This document shows, piece after piece, positions 33,061 through 45,535 of a stretch of DNA of 64,000 nucleotides. The DNA is taken from NCBI GenBank assembly GCA_023512835.1, contig CM042091.1:2366553-2430552 (forward strand). Direction: 5' to 3'. Source of the stretch: Taxillus chinensis. Lineage: Eukaryota; Streptophyta; Magnoliopsida; Santalales; Loranthaceae. The position numbers were made by a program, and so were the translations under genes. Position 1 is the first letter of the stretch. Each line of letters opens with the position of its first letter. The notes under the pieces were generated by a model, which ran no database searches, was not told the origin of the DNA, and saw only the letters and a list, made by a program, of their open reading frames with translations.

Positions 33061-34774
33061 TTACAGCAAGTTACATATAGAAATAAAACAATACATAAAT
33101 AAACCCTTCAAAAAAAAAAATCATTTCATACAATGTTGCCCATAGCTTTGCATATAGAGTAGTGCATTGGCCCAATGAGCTAGCACAACTCATCCACCCA
33201 TAATGAGACATTCTATTCCAGCAAGCCCCAATACCCCTTTCACACAAACCATCCATATTAATTTTACACCAAACAAAGGGGAAGTATATGCTAGTGCCTT
33301 AATGTTATGTGCAGGATCTTTGTAACACAATGAATGCGTAAGTTGGAAGATTTACTTAATTAATTCACTAATGAGCATCATAATTTTGTCTATAGTAAAT
33401 TAATATTGCAAGTACTACATATTGAATTGAGATCCTCTAGTTTGATTATTACATGTCTTTCCAAAGTATAGGTAGGAGGAATAAAATTGATGGGGACACA
33501 TAATTATTGCATGAGGAATTAAGAACCATATCTAAATCTATAACATATGAATTTGCAGATGAGAGCAATTCAGACCTTAAATAAAAAAATAAGTCCATTA
33601 TAGTAACTACAAAGGATAATTAGTGACTTTTCAATAAATGTATGGTTAATTAATCCAATTGAAAAAAATTATATAAAGTTAGAAAAAATTTATCAAATAG
33701 ATTAATTTTTTAAACAGATGAAAAAAATGTTATAAGGTAGTTTATTTTTATTTTTTTTAAGGAAAAACATTGGTAATAAAAAGGATAATATTATTTTAAT
33801 TATTGTTCTTTTTAAACGTAAAATTGACCATCAAATTTGATATAGTTATTAACTTTTAAGAAACAGAAGACACTTGACATGCTATAGTTTTATATTATTA
33901 TGTAGGTCTTTTACGTTTGATCAAAATATGGGTGAATTCTGACCTTGGACAATAAAATAATAGCTTAGTTTAGTAATAATGCTTTTAGATGTAATGGAAA
34001 AATAAACTATTGTGAAAATAAGCATGTAAGTGTCTGCTAAAATATAATTTTAAAAGTGATTGAAAATTTAAAAGCATGTATAAATGTTTGGTAAATTAAA
34101 ATAAAAATTATTATGAAAATTTAAAAGACAAAAATAATTCTTTTATTTATATTATAATTTAAAAAAATATTAAAAAAATCACACTCCCTTCCCAATCTGA
34201 TCGCCCCTCATATCCTCCTACTCCTTCGCCACCCCCTGTGTCAGTGCTACTCCCATTCCATCCTCCCCTCCCCCCTTCCATACCCATCCGTGTCACCGAC
34301 CCCATAATTGGCATTTGGTTTTGTGTTTTGGTCTTCAATATTGATTTTCTCTCATATATATTTGGGTTAATAATTGGTTTCATTTTGAGGATAATATGTT
34401 ATTTTAACAGCCAAGAAGCAAAGAACCATTCAAGTCATTGCTTTTGTTGCTTTTGCTGAACGGGACACGCAATTTCAACACCCTCCCTCCATCCCCGTCA
34501 CTCTTATGTGCATAGCATGGCATATGGTATAGAAAGATATTATTAGTATTTTAATTTTTTTTCAAAATGTTTCCTTAAAAAGCAGTTTTTATAAGTAACT
34601 TCTAAATTACTTATGCTTTCGAGCAAAGAGAATTTTTTATTAAAAATATCCTTTTTACTCTATCAAACAGTTTTGTTACTTTTGTTTATTTTATAAGCAG
34701 GATGAGTCTTCCAAAAGTAATAATATATAAAAATAATATATGTGTATTGGTAAAAATTTTCTCTCTCTCGCGCG

Positions 34775-34812
<38 letters not shown>

Positions 34813-36300
34813 AAAGTTAGTCCTTAAAGAGGACTAGATTTAATAGCATTCATGCATTAAAAACGGTTTACATACCTAATTTAGTCCGGTTTTTTGCCCC
34901 TCTATCTAGGAAAAAGCAGAAATTCACTAGAAGTTTAAAAGTAGTTATCATTTATTCTCATTCAATTTTCTCCACGTGAGCTACTTTTTATTTTGAATAT
35001 AACACATAATCGTCCTTATATTCATATTTTAAAATATTTTAAAGTGAAATAAGGCCGGACACTATTATATTATTTATAAATTTACTAGATTTTTTAAAGG
35101 TACCCAAATGAAGTTAACAAATAATGATGATTTAATTTCATTTAATTTCCTTCACGTGATCTAATTTTTGTTTTAAAACCTAACAAATCATCCGCCTCAT
35201 ATTCCTATTTTAAAATTATTCATATGTGAAATAAGGTCGATAATTTGTTTTCTCACTTGATATATATCCACTTGAAAGTTAAAAAAAGAAGTTTACTACA
35301 AATTATTGTTCTAACATGGAAAAGCCATTAAAATGAGAGTTAAGTAGAAAAGATATGCAAAGTCATTTTCTTGTTCTTGACCATAGGTGAAAAATGGAAG
35401 GTGACAAGAAAAGACACCAAAAAGATATGAAAAATATGGTTATTTTTGTGAAAATTAAAATGGTATGATTTGTTATAAAAAATATTTAAATTATTTTTTT
35501 ACCTATTACACGAATTTATACAATTAAATAAAAAAAGGGACAAAAATAGTATTGTAAATTATACTTTTTTCTCAGCTTTGATCTCATTTCAATTAAATTA
35601 TTTAAAAACAACTTTTTCACTTCTTTTCTAGCTACGACAACCTCTTTTTCCCAACAATTTTTTCTATCATACCTAAAATTCTTACACCGTTTTCCAACTC
35701 TTAATGTTTAAAAATAATGATTATTCAACCTCGTTTATTTTTTCCATTTAGGAAATAAAGAAAATCATAGTTCACATCATTTGTAATCCTCTTTGGAATT
35801 TGACAACGCATCTCATTATTTTTTTGTTCAATCATACAACTAGAAATACTAATAATGACAGAGAATTAGACAAGACTAAAAATACGTAGTGAGATAGTGA
35901 TGTGATACGATATTAAATACTGATTAAATGAGTTTTTAAAAGCTTTTATAAATTTAATGATTTTGTTGACACCGTCTCATTAATTTTTTAAATTTTGTTA
36001 TGATTTTGTCTACTTATATAGTATTGACCTTTAGAATGTTTTTTTAAATTGTACCACGGTAAATGTCAATGCTCTCACTATTGTAAAAAAGAAAAAAAAC
36101 AAGTACGAAATCAATGCGTACATAGAAAAAGTTATATATGACGAGTGGAATGCCAGGTGGCATCCGTTGCCGGTTTCGAATTGACCCGAATTTACTGCAA
36201 CGATTAAATATAACCACGATTTCCGAATTCAAAATTTAAATACATTTGAAATCAACGTTACCGTTTTATTTGATCACTCCCCGAAACAGGGCCCTGATAT
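33061..36300. other. Gene-poor AT-rich intergenic region
   Basis: No gene was recognised. It contains an (AT)n tract at about 34779-34810 and a diverged direct duplication of roughly 130 bp (34935-35070 and 35125-35260), each copy with a CACGTG G-box core. The frames at 34159-34459 are low-complexity proline/glycine-rich shadows on opposite strands. Confidence 0.5.
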
Positions 36301-36626
36301 AAATCGCAGTTATGAATAATCAGCCATAGACCAATCAACTTTTATTGGTCTCCCCATCACCACCTGCATGCCTGCCAATAAGCTGTAGACCGACCCACTT
36401 TTGCTCCTTCCCGAGGTTCATTCCCCTTCTGCAGTAGCTCGCGCCGGGGGCGAGGGAGGAGGAGAGGACACACACCAGTTGAAGTTCTCATAGAAGAACG
36501 ACACTGTTTGGATTTTCTAGCTTTGTCCCAACGAAAGGTCAGTGTACGTGAACTTATCTTTGGCTTGTCACTTGGGATTGGATTTGAGACACATGCCCTT
36601 TTCTTGGGTTTTTGAATTCTTTGGAT

Positions 36627-36683
<57 letters not shown>

Positions 36684-36759
36684 TTGCTGTCACTTCTGCA
36701 GGTGTTTTAATTTTTAATTTTTATTCACAAACTTCATAAAACAAAAACATTTAAAAAAC
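36300..36759 (+). promoter_or_regulatory. 5' leader of the IQD gene with a leader intron containing (AT)n
   Basis: A donor (AAAG|GTCAGT) at 36537/36538 and an acceptor (TTCTGCAG) ending at 36701 define a probable 164-bp leader intron. A long (AT)n tract (about 36629-36678) lies just upstream of the acceptor. The region before the donor is GC-richer, as for an untranslated first exon. Inferred from splice motifs only. Confidence 0.55.
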
Positions 36760-38260
36760 ATGGGAAAGACTTCGAAGTGGTTAAGAGGGCTTATGGGAAT
36801 GAAGAAAGAGAAGGACAGCATCGACCGGAGAGAGAAGAAGCGGTGGATCTTCGCCAAGCAAGGGAGGGGCTCCGCCGCGTCGGGTCGGCTGTCGACTAGC
36901 GACGCCCCCTGCGGCCTGAGCTGTTACGTTGCCGAGTCGGAGGAGCAAGACAAGCACGCCTTTGCTATCTACGCGGCAACAGCCGCCGCTGCCGACGCCG
37001 CCGTCAAGGCCGCCCAGGCCGCCGCCGCAGTGGTGAGGCTGACCAGCCAGGGCGTGGGAAGGAGGGAGCATTGTGCTGCAATTATGATTCAGAGCGTCTT
37101 TCGCGGTTCCTTGGTAAGTGGGTCCTGTTTTTTTTTTTCCTCTGGTGTGACGACCTCTGCTTTTGAAGCCAGTCTTGGGATTCAATTTTCTCTGTTGGGT
37201 ACTTTCTTACATTTGCAGTTTTTTTTTTTAAAATATCTATGTTTTGTTCCATTACATTTTTTTTTTTTTCGTGTTTTGTTTTGATCCTACAGTTATAAAT
37301 ACTAATACATTTACAATTTACTCTCAGGCTAGGAAGGCGCTTCATGCCCTGAAGGGACTTGTGAAGCTGCAGGCTCTTGTTAGAGGCTACCTAGTTCGAA
37401 AGAGAGCCACAGCCACACTCCTCAGGATGCAGGCTCTCATAAGAGCTCAGCTCTCGGTGCGGTCCGAGAGAGCTCGTCGTTCTCTTACGCTAGAGAACCG
37501 AGCTCGAAAATCTGTGGTAAGATTGTTCAATCTGGTGTGTTTGATTATTTGTGCTTGCTGCCAAAATTAAGCCAACACACACATGAACTTCACTCAATAA
37601 ATCAAGTCCTTAGCCTAACAATTGTAAAAATTCATTACTTGGAATAATTAGCCTATGATATATATATATGGGTTTTTAATTTGTTCTCATTTCTAGGAGA
37701 GGCATGGTAACACAAGAGGTGAACGCCAAAGGAAGCGGCTCTCTAAATCTTTAATGGAGATATCTATTAATGGGTACGATGAAAACTCCCCCAAGATAGT
37801 GGAAATGGACGCGGTCAAGCCCGGAACAATGTGGCGCAGGTCATGCACATCCCCATCAGATTGCAGTGATGACCCGTTTTACCACATGCAATGTAAGCCT
37901 CTGTCGTCGTCCCCATTGCGGGACCATCTCTGCACCGTTCTCAAACCCAGGAATCCCCAAGAGCCGAAGAGGAGGAGCTTCATGAGCGACGAATGGCGGT
38001 TCTCCGTAGCCCACAACTCTCCGCGATTTGGCCATCCCTGCCCACGGGGATGTCATCCAGCAGCTCCGTCCAAGAGCGTGCACCAGGACAGCTTGTTGCA
38101 GCCGTACTACATGGACACTATTAACAATACAAGGTCCTTAAGTGCGGGGCTGAGGTCTCGCAGTGCGCCGAGGCAGAGGCCGGAGGCAGGGCCGAGGGTG
38201 CTCTCCATCACGGGGTCGCGGATCAGCACAAGCGGCGTTAGAATGCAGCGCGTGCTCTAG
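36760..38260 (+). CDS. IQ67-domain (IQD) calmodulin-binding protein, 3 exons
   Basis: Exons 36760-37113, 37328-37516 and 37697-38260 join in frame to a protein of about 368 aa. It starts [19 protein letters not shown], the usual basic IQD N-terminus. An alanine-rich helix precedes the IQ67 region, which holds three IQ-type motifs: [21 protein letters not shown] and [12 protein letters not shown]. The phase-0 intron splits the first IQ motif after FRGSL, a hallmark of the family. The C-terminal half is basic and serine-rich with [20 protein letters not shown] and [16 protein letters not shown], and ends MQRVL. Known family role: scaffold proteins that bind calmodulin and microtubules or membranes. 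The exact IQD number cannot be assigned by eye. Confidence 0.93.
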
Positions 38261-39810
38261 TTCGTGGGGGGTTTTCTTTATTATGTGCGAATTTTTGTGA
38301 TTTTTTTGGAAGCTTTTTCACTTGAATTTTCAAGTTCAAGTTTTGAGGTTCCGTAGCCATATGCACCTTTGAAATGTAAAAAGACAACACAAAGCAAGGC
38401 CCATATGTATGTTTGGTTCTCATTATCATTAAAAAATGTGTTTTGTAATCTATATGTTTTTTATTGTAAAATAATGATCATTATTTTATTTGATTTTATT
38501 TTTTGTTATTTTGATATTATTATTATTCTTATTTCCTTAATTGCGTTTAATTGATTCTTCTTTTTCCTAAAACTGCAGTTGAAATTAGAGTACCATATCT
38601 CAGTTCCCTACTAATTTCCATCTCTTTTTTGTCCAAACTCAAGATTTCCCTCGATGACAACTTCAATTTGAGGAGGAAGAGGGTGTCAAACAAAGTAGTA
38701 CACATCCAAATTTAATATGGTTGACATGACCCACTCTCGCATCTCCTCGGATGTGTTAGTTTGATAATGTTGAAAAATTATTTATGTTTATAAAATAAGT
38801 AGAAAGAATAAAATTCAAATGATAAATTATGAAAAAAAAATATTTTTATTTTTTTATGGTAAAAAACAAAAATGATTTTAGGAAATTGCTTCTAGAAGTT
38901 GTAGTTTTGGAAATTTAAAAAATACTAATATTAACCTGCTATGCAAATATCCCAACTATCACATTCAGTGATTATGCCATCGTTGTTCTCCTCCTTTGGC
39001 CGCAACTTGTCTTAATCCAGATCTATCTCCTGCGGGAGCCACAGCTTATTTGATCATGATTGATATTGCATCAAGCCGCATGGTATTGTTTGACGATTGT
39101 TTGCCTTTCTAATTGGTATTGCGTCGAGCCGCATGGTATTAATTGATTCTTTTGGCTGATTTCATCATGTCGCGCAAAAAGGGTTTTTTAGCGAAAATAA
39201 CACGCAAAGCAAAGTTTATTTGACTGATATTTCATATATTACATTTGAAAAGCAATTATAGAATTCGAAGAGCACAGTGTCTTGGTGATGGATTGAAAAT
39301 TTGTCTAGAGGTCCATACGTTCATCATGATGTTTGCATTGTGCCCATTTTATACGGTTTTAATTAGCTATGTTTGATTGGTTTGAATAAGATCATAAATG
39401 ATTATATATCTACTAGAACATAATTAGAATAAATAAAGTAAAAAGAAGAAGGTAAAGCTGTGGGATTTTTAATTAATATTTAATATGTAAAGGTGAAGAT
39501 ACCTAAAAATGGGATTTTTAATGTTTGCCTCTAAAACTAAAAGTCTTAAGAGAATTATTTTTCTACATTTTGTAAATTGTATATTGGTATGATTGCATAG
39601 AATTGTTATTACGCAGAATTAAATTGTATTGTATTTTAACTTATACTGCAGATTTAATTTGCTAATAAGACTGATCAAGGGCATAGACGAAAATCTGAAA
39701 GTAACGGGTTGTGCAAAATTGTTGTTTTAATTATGTTTGGATTTCCATAGCAATATGTAGATAATTATTTCACGTAGAATTGATTGTTTAATGTTGCTGT
39801 ACGAAAAATA

Positions 39811-39861
<51 letters not shown>

Positions 39862-40869
39862 TATATAATTGTTTGAAAATTTTAAAATATATCTCATTTA
39901 GAGTTTTATATAATTAAAAATCTATGGCACAAAAAACTTATTAAAGTAACATATTTATATATTTATATTTTGTTTGAATTTTTAAGTATGATTTGTATAA
40001 GTAAATGTAAAAAGTTTGTTACTCATAAATGTACTTAACTTATTAAGAAATTTAGACATTTATTTACAACCGTTCATATTAGTGTGATATAATTAAATAA
40101 ATGAACAATTGACTTCATTAATTATAATACTTGAAGTTGACTCAAGGGTAAGTCATTGTTTATAATTAATAACATTATAATGACTTGTCAATATATTAAG
40201 TTAATATAATTGTATATCATAACATATATATTGACTTTAGTATGATTGATATTAAAATATATTATTTTTTTACATCATTATTAATTTATATTATATATTC
40301 AAGTAGCATTCAAAGGTGAACTTAAATACATAATTAAAATTATTATTTGTTTCAATTCAATTAAAGTTTTATCACAACATTAATATGTGACCATATATGA
40401 TATTTTCTATTTAGAGTAATAATATATGCAAACAGATAAATTGCACAAGATTACCTTTGTTGGATTGATATTATTTTTTTAAATTTTATTCATCCCTATA
40501 TAATAACAGATAAAATATTCTAACATGAATTACTTATACAATATACCTGTGAATAGTCCTTTTCCTTCTATTTATGCTAAAACTTAAAAGAATACCCCTA
40601 ATTAAACATAACTTTATTAGAGCCTTAATGAATGAGCTTAAAGGTTTGACCGATCATAACTCATTCATCTTAGTTTAGTTTATCATTAACTTACTTCTTC
40701 TTAAGTTTGATCAATTCCAAATGAATTATAACAACATCAAGAAAAAAATAAAACCCGAAAGAAATTAAAACATATTAGTTAAAGAGGAAGAAAAATTAAA
40801 GAAAATGAATAATCACTCATTATCTCACATTTCATAAGGGAGTCAGTAACAAAGGAAAGAAAATAAAAT
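38261..40869. other. Gene-free AT-rich intergenic region
   Basis: It contains the IQD 3' untranslated sequence, then AT-rich DNA without coding signal. A 25-30-bp sequence containing AGCCGCATGGTATT is repeated at about 39058-39088 and 39114-39143. A compound (AT)n(GT)n microsatellite lies at about 39813-39854. Confidence 0.55.
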
Positions 40870-41580
40870 AAAAGATAAAACCCCAATAAAGATTAAAGAG
40901 GGTCAAATTCACGAGAAGAAGGACAATTACTGTCAGAAGATTGCTATCCCCACGGGATAGTATAGTTGGTTGAGGCAAGCCTAGTTTTAAGCTAGGAAAT
41001 TCAACATAGTCTAAGGTCTTTGGTTCGAACCTCACCCTGCGCATAAAACTTGGGGTTCTTTATCTGTACATGGGGCATGTAAGGGGCTTGTGCATCTGAG
41101 GTTTAGTCTCATCCAGGATTCTATCGGTTGCTTGCGTGGGATTTTTCTCGGTCATCAAAAAAAATTACTGTAAAAAGATTGATCACTTTAAAAAAGACTG
41201 CACAAAAAGAAAGATTTAATTTGAAAAAAAAAAAAGATAAATACTATTTCAATATATTTTGAATTAAATTTTATTAAGGTATCTAATAATACTTGGTGGT
41301 TAAATTTTAATGCAAATACGCATGTATTGTTACACATGAACTCGTTATGATATATCCTATAAAGGAAATTGAATTTTTTTTATATATGGATCAAAAAATA
41401 GACACAAATAGAGATAACTAAAATGCATAGAGATTGGTCTAGGTACTAGATGTTACATGGATTTAGAAAAGTATATTCATGTTCCTGATTGTGCTAAAAA
41501 TTTAATTCATGTTAGAAAGTTGGATAATGAAGATTTTAATTTTAAGATTGGAAATCTTATTTGTCACACATGATAACTAG
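40870..41580 (+). mobile_element. Degenerate Copia gag/protease relic split by a SINE
   Basis: After the SINE, the plus strand reads NYCKKIDHFKKDC (41164-41202), a gag zinc knuckle with the glycine replaced. Then come NNTWWLNFNANTHV (protease start, with the expected D-S-G lost) and DLEKYIHVPDCAKNLIHVRK with LDNEDFNFKIG (about 41458-41555), the region before integrase. Stops and frameshifts occur throughout. The sequence before the SINE (EKKDNYC) is the left half of the same knuckle. Confidence 0.8.
40944..41162 (+). mobile_element. tRNA-derived SINE (~219 bp) with ~19-bp target duplication
   Basis: The internal Pol III promoter is visible: an A-box-like TAGTATAGTTGGTTGAG at about 40958-40974 and a B box GGTTCGAACCT at 41022-41032. 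The 3' end is GGTCATC followed by an A run. The flanks AATTACTGTCAGAAGATTG (40925-40943) and AATTACTGTAAAAAGATTG (41163-41181) match at 17 of 19 positions, a slightly aged target duplication. It is a SINE and not a tRNA gene, because the cloverleaf is not complete and a long unrelated body follows the B box. Confidence 0.87.
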
Positions 41581-41935
41581 TGGTGAGAAAGGTATACCAC
41601 GATGTTCAATCATAGAAGGCGGTTCCTATGGCATATGTAAATGAGCAATGGACAAAAAATAATCAATCTTATTCTGAGAGTTTTGACTTATGCATAATGT
41701 AAAGAGCAGTAACTTCCATATTTTAAGATGCAAGAAAGCTTTAGAGGGTGATTTTGGTAGGGGATCAAATTGATTAGATCAAGATTCCAGGCCCTCAATG
41801 CATTATGCTAGATTTTTAAAGAACGATCCCGATATAATGCGGCATGTTCTAAATGCATCGGTCTCCATGAATGTATGATTTGTGGCCAGAATATATCTAA
41901 TCTAGTGCAGATAAGCTTCAATGGACAAGAAGTCT

Positions 41936-42235
41936 AGAAAAACTAGAGGTACCCTTGGAAGTTCTTTCCACCAGATATGCACAAGGCTTGAAGGATCTCC
42001 CAAATTTATTTGACCATTACTGCAATCTCAAATAAATGTAATTGGAACCAATAGTATTGGCCCAAAACAAGACAACAACCCAGAAGAAACAGGTACTGCA
42101 GTTATTATAGAAGATGATTATGGAATTTGTGAATATGCTATTTGATTAACTTAAACCACCTGTAAGGTGGGAAACCCATGCCCATAATGGAAGCAATATC
42201 CAGGTCTGCTGCTTTCACAGCAATCCTTTCGGTAA
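41936..42235 (-). pseudogene. Peroxisomal fatty-acid beta-oxidation multifunctional protein (MFP2/AIM1) pseudogene, last exons
   Basis: The minus strand reads LTERIAVKAADLDIASIMGM then GFPPYR (42235 to about 42170), a donor-like CAG|GTGG, an intron remnant, then VVLFWANTIGSNYIYLRLQ, an in-frame stop, WSNKFGRSFKPCAYLVERTSKG and TPL (about 42085 to 41940). This matches the C-terminal 3-hydroxyacyl-CoA dehydrogenase end of plant MFP proteins. The stop codon and loss of everything upstream mark it as dead. Retaining an intron-like gap suggests a genomic duplicate and not a processed copy. Confidence 0.82.
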
Positions 42236-44100
42236 GACACGGGGCAGACTTAATTTACCACCAGGAAAAATATCGTTCCAACAATCCCTATATCGGATAA
42301 TTTCATTAGCTGCATTCAAATTTAGAGAAATAGTCAATAAAGGAGAAAGAAGGGAATTGAGACCTGGATCATTAATATTGAAATTGTACAATATGATGTA
42401 TACATCATTAGAAAAGTTATTGATGCATTTATAGAATTCATCAAACAGTCATTATAATTGTGCAATGAGAACGCATGCATGCGTAATCAGCCTTCCTTTG
42501 GAAATAAAAAATAAAAAATCAAAGATCCCCTTTCACAATTAAAAGTCTAAAAATCAAAGAACCCCTTCCCCTTTCAGGAAGGCCAGAGCTGATACAGGTT
42601 GAAATACTGCTGGAAGAGAGACTGAGATGAAACAGGAGAGACCTTTAATGTATAATTTCTTTCTCTATAATTTATAACAATCTCAACCATACACAATTTA
42701 TGTAATTTGTTACGTAAAGAAAAGAGGGTAAAGGGTGCCACGGCCATCCCTTTCTCTCCCTCACTCTGCTACTGCCTACTGCCACGCCCAGGCCTTCCTC
42801 CAACAAAGCCGTAACCGCCCCTGGCCTCACCAAAGTCTTAGCCATGACCACACTTCACCCCAACACCTTCAACGCTTGAACTAACAAAACCCCACCACAA
42901 ATTACAGGCCACGGCCGGAAAAACACAGCCCTTGGCCGGAAATAGAAGGCCTCAACCGAAAATACAGAAAAGGGAGAGAATCACGGCCAAATCCCTAATC
43001 CAACACACTAAACCCTAACTCAACCAAAACGTTAGTTTAATTTCATTTTCCTGAATATTATGGAAGAAGAAGCAAGATTCGGCCTTAAACCAACACCCTA
43101 TCACACACATGGCACTAAAATTACATAATCAGGGAATCGCTAGCCCTAGAAAAGAGGGGTGAACATGTTTTCCCCAACCTCAAGTTCTAGGACGATTTTG
43201 AAGAAGAAATCGGAGAATAAGAGAAGAATCCGTCATCCCCGCTGCAACTACACACCATTGCTTCTGCTGCTGCTCCGATGAGATCGATCTCGATCTCTCT
43301 TCTTCTAACTGGTTCGTTACCTTCCCAGCGAAGACGTCGCAGAAGGTGGATACCGGAAGCGCAGTGGGAGGCGACGGCTGCAACGGCGGGGCAGACACAG
43401 ACGCCGATGGAAGAATCGGTGGGTAGATGAGAGTCCGGCAGGCGCGGATATCGTGGTCCAAAAATACCCGGCGACGATCCTCCGGCAGCCCTCGGCCGTG
43501 ACGAAACTCCCCTGAAATTTGATCCCATTTCCAAAAAACATAATTTTCATATTTTATTAAAATATTTTTTATTTCTTTTACTTATTATATCTATTAAAAT
43601 ATATAAATGTGTCAAATTAAATATAAAAAGTTATATAATTATTTTAAAGAATAAATAGTAAAATTTTAAATATAAAAAATAGTATTAATTTTTTATCTTC
43701 AAAAAAAATAGTCTTATTTTTTTTAAATATATAAAAAATAGTATTAATTTTTTATCTTCAAATTTTATTTTAGAAATTCGAGCGTGCATAAAGTTTTTTA
43801 AAAAATTTTATTATATATTTTTAAAAAAATTCAAGGTTTTGAAAATACGTAAATGCTCTAAAAGGCTTTAAAATATTAATTAAAATTTAAATTTTGATAA
43901 TTAATGGCATGGGCTTAAAAATATTAATTGTATTTTAAATTGCTATAATAATTAATGGCATACAGAATTGATTTGTTGTAACCCAGCATTTCCAGATTTA
44001 TATGGCAACTACCATATCCATCCTTCAAAATGTTACCAAATCTGAGTAAATTTCAACTCAAACGCCCAATTGATTATTTGCCTTATCCCCACGCGCGTGT
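42236..44100. other. Intergenic region with an unassigned GC-rich segment
   Basis: 42700-43160 is rich in CCACGGCC/GGCCGGAA words. 43180-43550 is GC-rich and open in three minus frames (77-115 aa), with no family resemblance in any of them; overlapping open frames in GC-rich DNA are expected by chance. It could be a promoter/leader or LTR segment. 43670-43765 contains a ~33-bp AT-rich direct repeat. Nothing else was recognised. Confidence 0.4.
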
Positions 44101-44116
44101 GTATATATATATACAT
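44098..44116 (+). promoter_or_regulatory. Probable TATA region of the profilin gene
   Basis: TGTATATATATATACATA lies about 100 bp upstream of the profilin ATG (44217), followed by a leader rich in ACGACGACG and GAGGA words. Position and composition fit a core promoter; no transcript evidence is available. Confidence 0.5.
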
Positions 44117-44216
44117 ATAAAACAAACGACAACGACGACGACGACGAAGAAGAACATATAGCACGAAGAGGAACGAAAAGAACAGGAGGAGCGAGGAAAA
44201 GGAGGAAGAACCAAAA

Positions 44217-45535
44217 ATGTCGTGGCAAACGTACGTCGATGAACACCTGATGTGCGAGATTGAGGGCGGCAACCACCTCTCCGCCGCCGCCATCATCGGC
44301 CATGATGGCAGCGTGTGGGCCCAGAGCTCTGCATTCCCTCAGGTCCTCTCTTTCTCTCTCACCCTCTGTCTGTCTATCTGTACCCATCTCCATTGATGTT
44401 TCATGTTTAATTTGGTTTTGTGATTTATCGAATCCTGTCGTTTATTCATCGCCTCCCTTTTTGAAAATGAAGCAATTTTGATTATCTGGGTTTAGAGATC
44501 TATATATATATATGCGCGCGCCTCTTAGTAATTATCCTTGGATTGTGTTCCGGATCCATTCAAATTGGGAGAAAATAAAATAAAATCATTGAATTTAAAA
44601 ACTTGCATGCTAATGTATGTGTAAGCACACGGGTGGACACGGCATATGCAATCATTATATATAATGGTTGTAGGCTGTTGTTTGTGCATTTTAGAGGGGT
44701 AGTAATAACTCTCTTTTTTTCTTCTCCTTTTGTTATATGACTAAATTGTGTGACCGATCGTTGCGAGTTTGCTTCATATATCACAAGCCTTCTTTGATGA
44801 TGATACAATATTGGTGGTACTCGGATTCACATTTTCGCATTTGGTTATAATTAAAGACAAAGCGACTCTATGGTGACTAGCTTGTAAACTGATCCCAGTT
44901 GCGACCACATTCGATAATTTTCATTCTGCTTGGTTCTCATACTGTTGTAGCTAGGAATATGACCACATTCGATGATTCCATCTTCATATGGCAAATACGT
45001 AATCTATATATGTGGGCACCTGCCAAATATATAAATACTGGTATCTTCATATGATCACTTTTTATATGCAGTTTAAGCCAGACCAGATCAATGCTATCGT
45101 CAGAGATTTTTCTGAACCAGGATCTCTTGCCCCTACTGGATTACTTTTTGGAAGCACGAAGTACATGGTCATTCAGGGTGAACCTGGAGCTGTGATCCGT
45201 GGAAAGAAGGTATTTTTACTATCTTCTCCCTGCTCGCTATTATTACATTATGTGTTTTGTGATAGCAGGTGGGTGCAGTTTTATTTATCTTTTGTGTCAT
45301 CTGCTCCATCCAACATGATCATGAGACCAGCTGTGTAGTTACTGGTATTTTAATATAACTTGTTCTGGCCTTTAGTTGTTGACGGTTGAATGTTTTGCAG
45401 GGTTCGGGTGGCATCACGGTAAAGAAAACTGAACAAGCCTTGATCTTTGGGTTCTATGATGAGCCTGTGACTCCAGGACAGTGCAACATGGTTGTTGAGA
45501 GGCTGGGTGACTATCTTATCGAGCAAGGCATGTAG
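44217..45535 (+). CDS. Profilin, 3 exons, complete
   Basis: Exons 44217-44342, 45072-45209 and 45401-45535 join in frame to 132 aa, the normal plant length. It starts [20 protein letters not shown] (W3 and Y6 of the poly-proline site). Then come [40 protein letters not shown] and [20 protein letters not shown]; the end is [15 protein letters not shown], part of the actin and poly-proline surface. Intron positions after FPQ and RGKK are the standard plant ones. Known role: cytosolic actin-monomer binding protein that links formins and phosphoinositides to filament assembly; plant profilins are also common pan-allergens. No defect was seen. Confidence 0.97.

Noticed and set aside
41022..41032. 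tRNA gene with a GGTTCGAACC T-loop
   Set aside because: Only A- and B-box-like promoter parts are present; the rest is a SINE body with target duplications and an A-rich end.
43180..43550. Three overlapping minus ORFs (77-115 aa) as a gene
   Set aside because: Simultaneous openness in several frames is typical of GC-rich DNA, and there are no recognisable domains or splice continuation.
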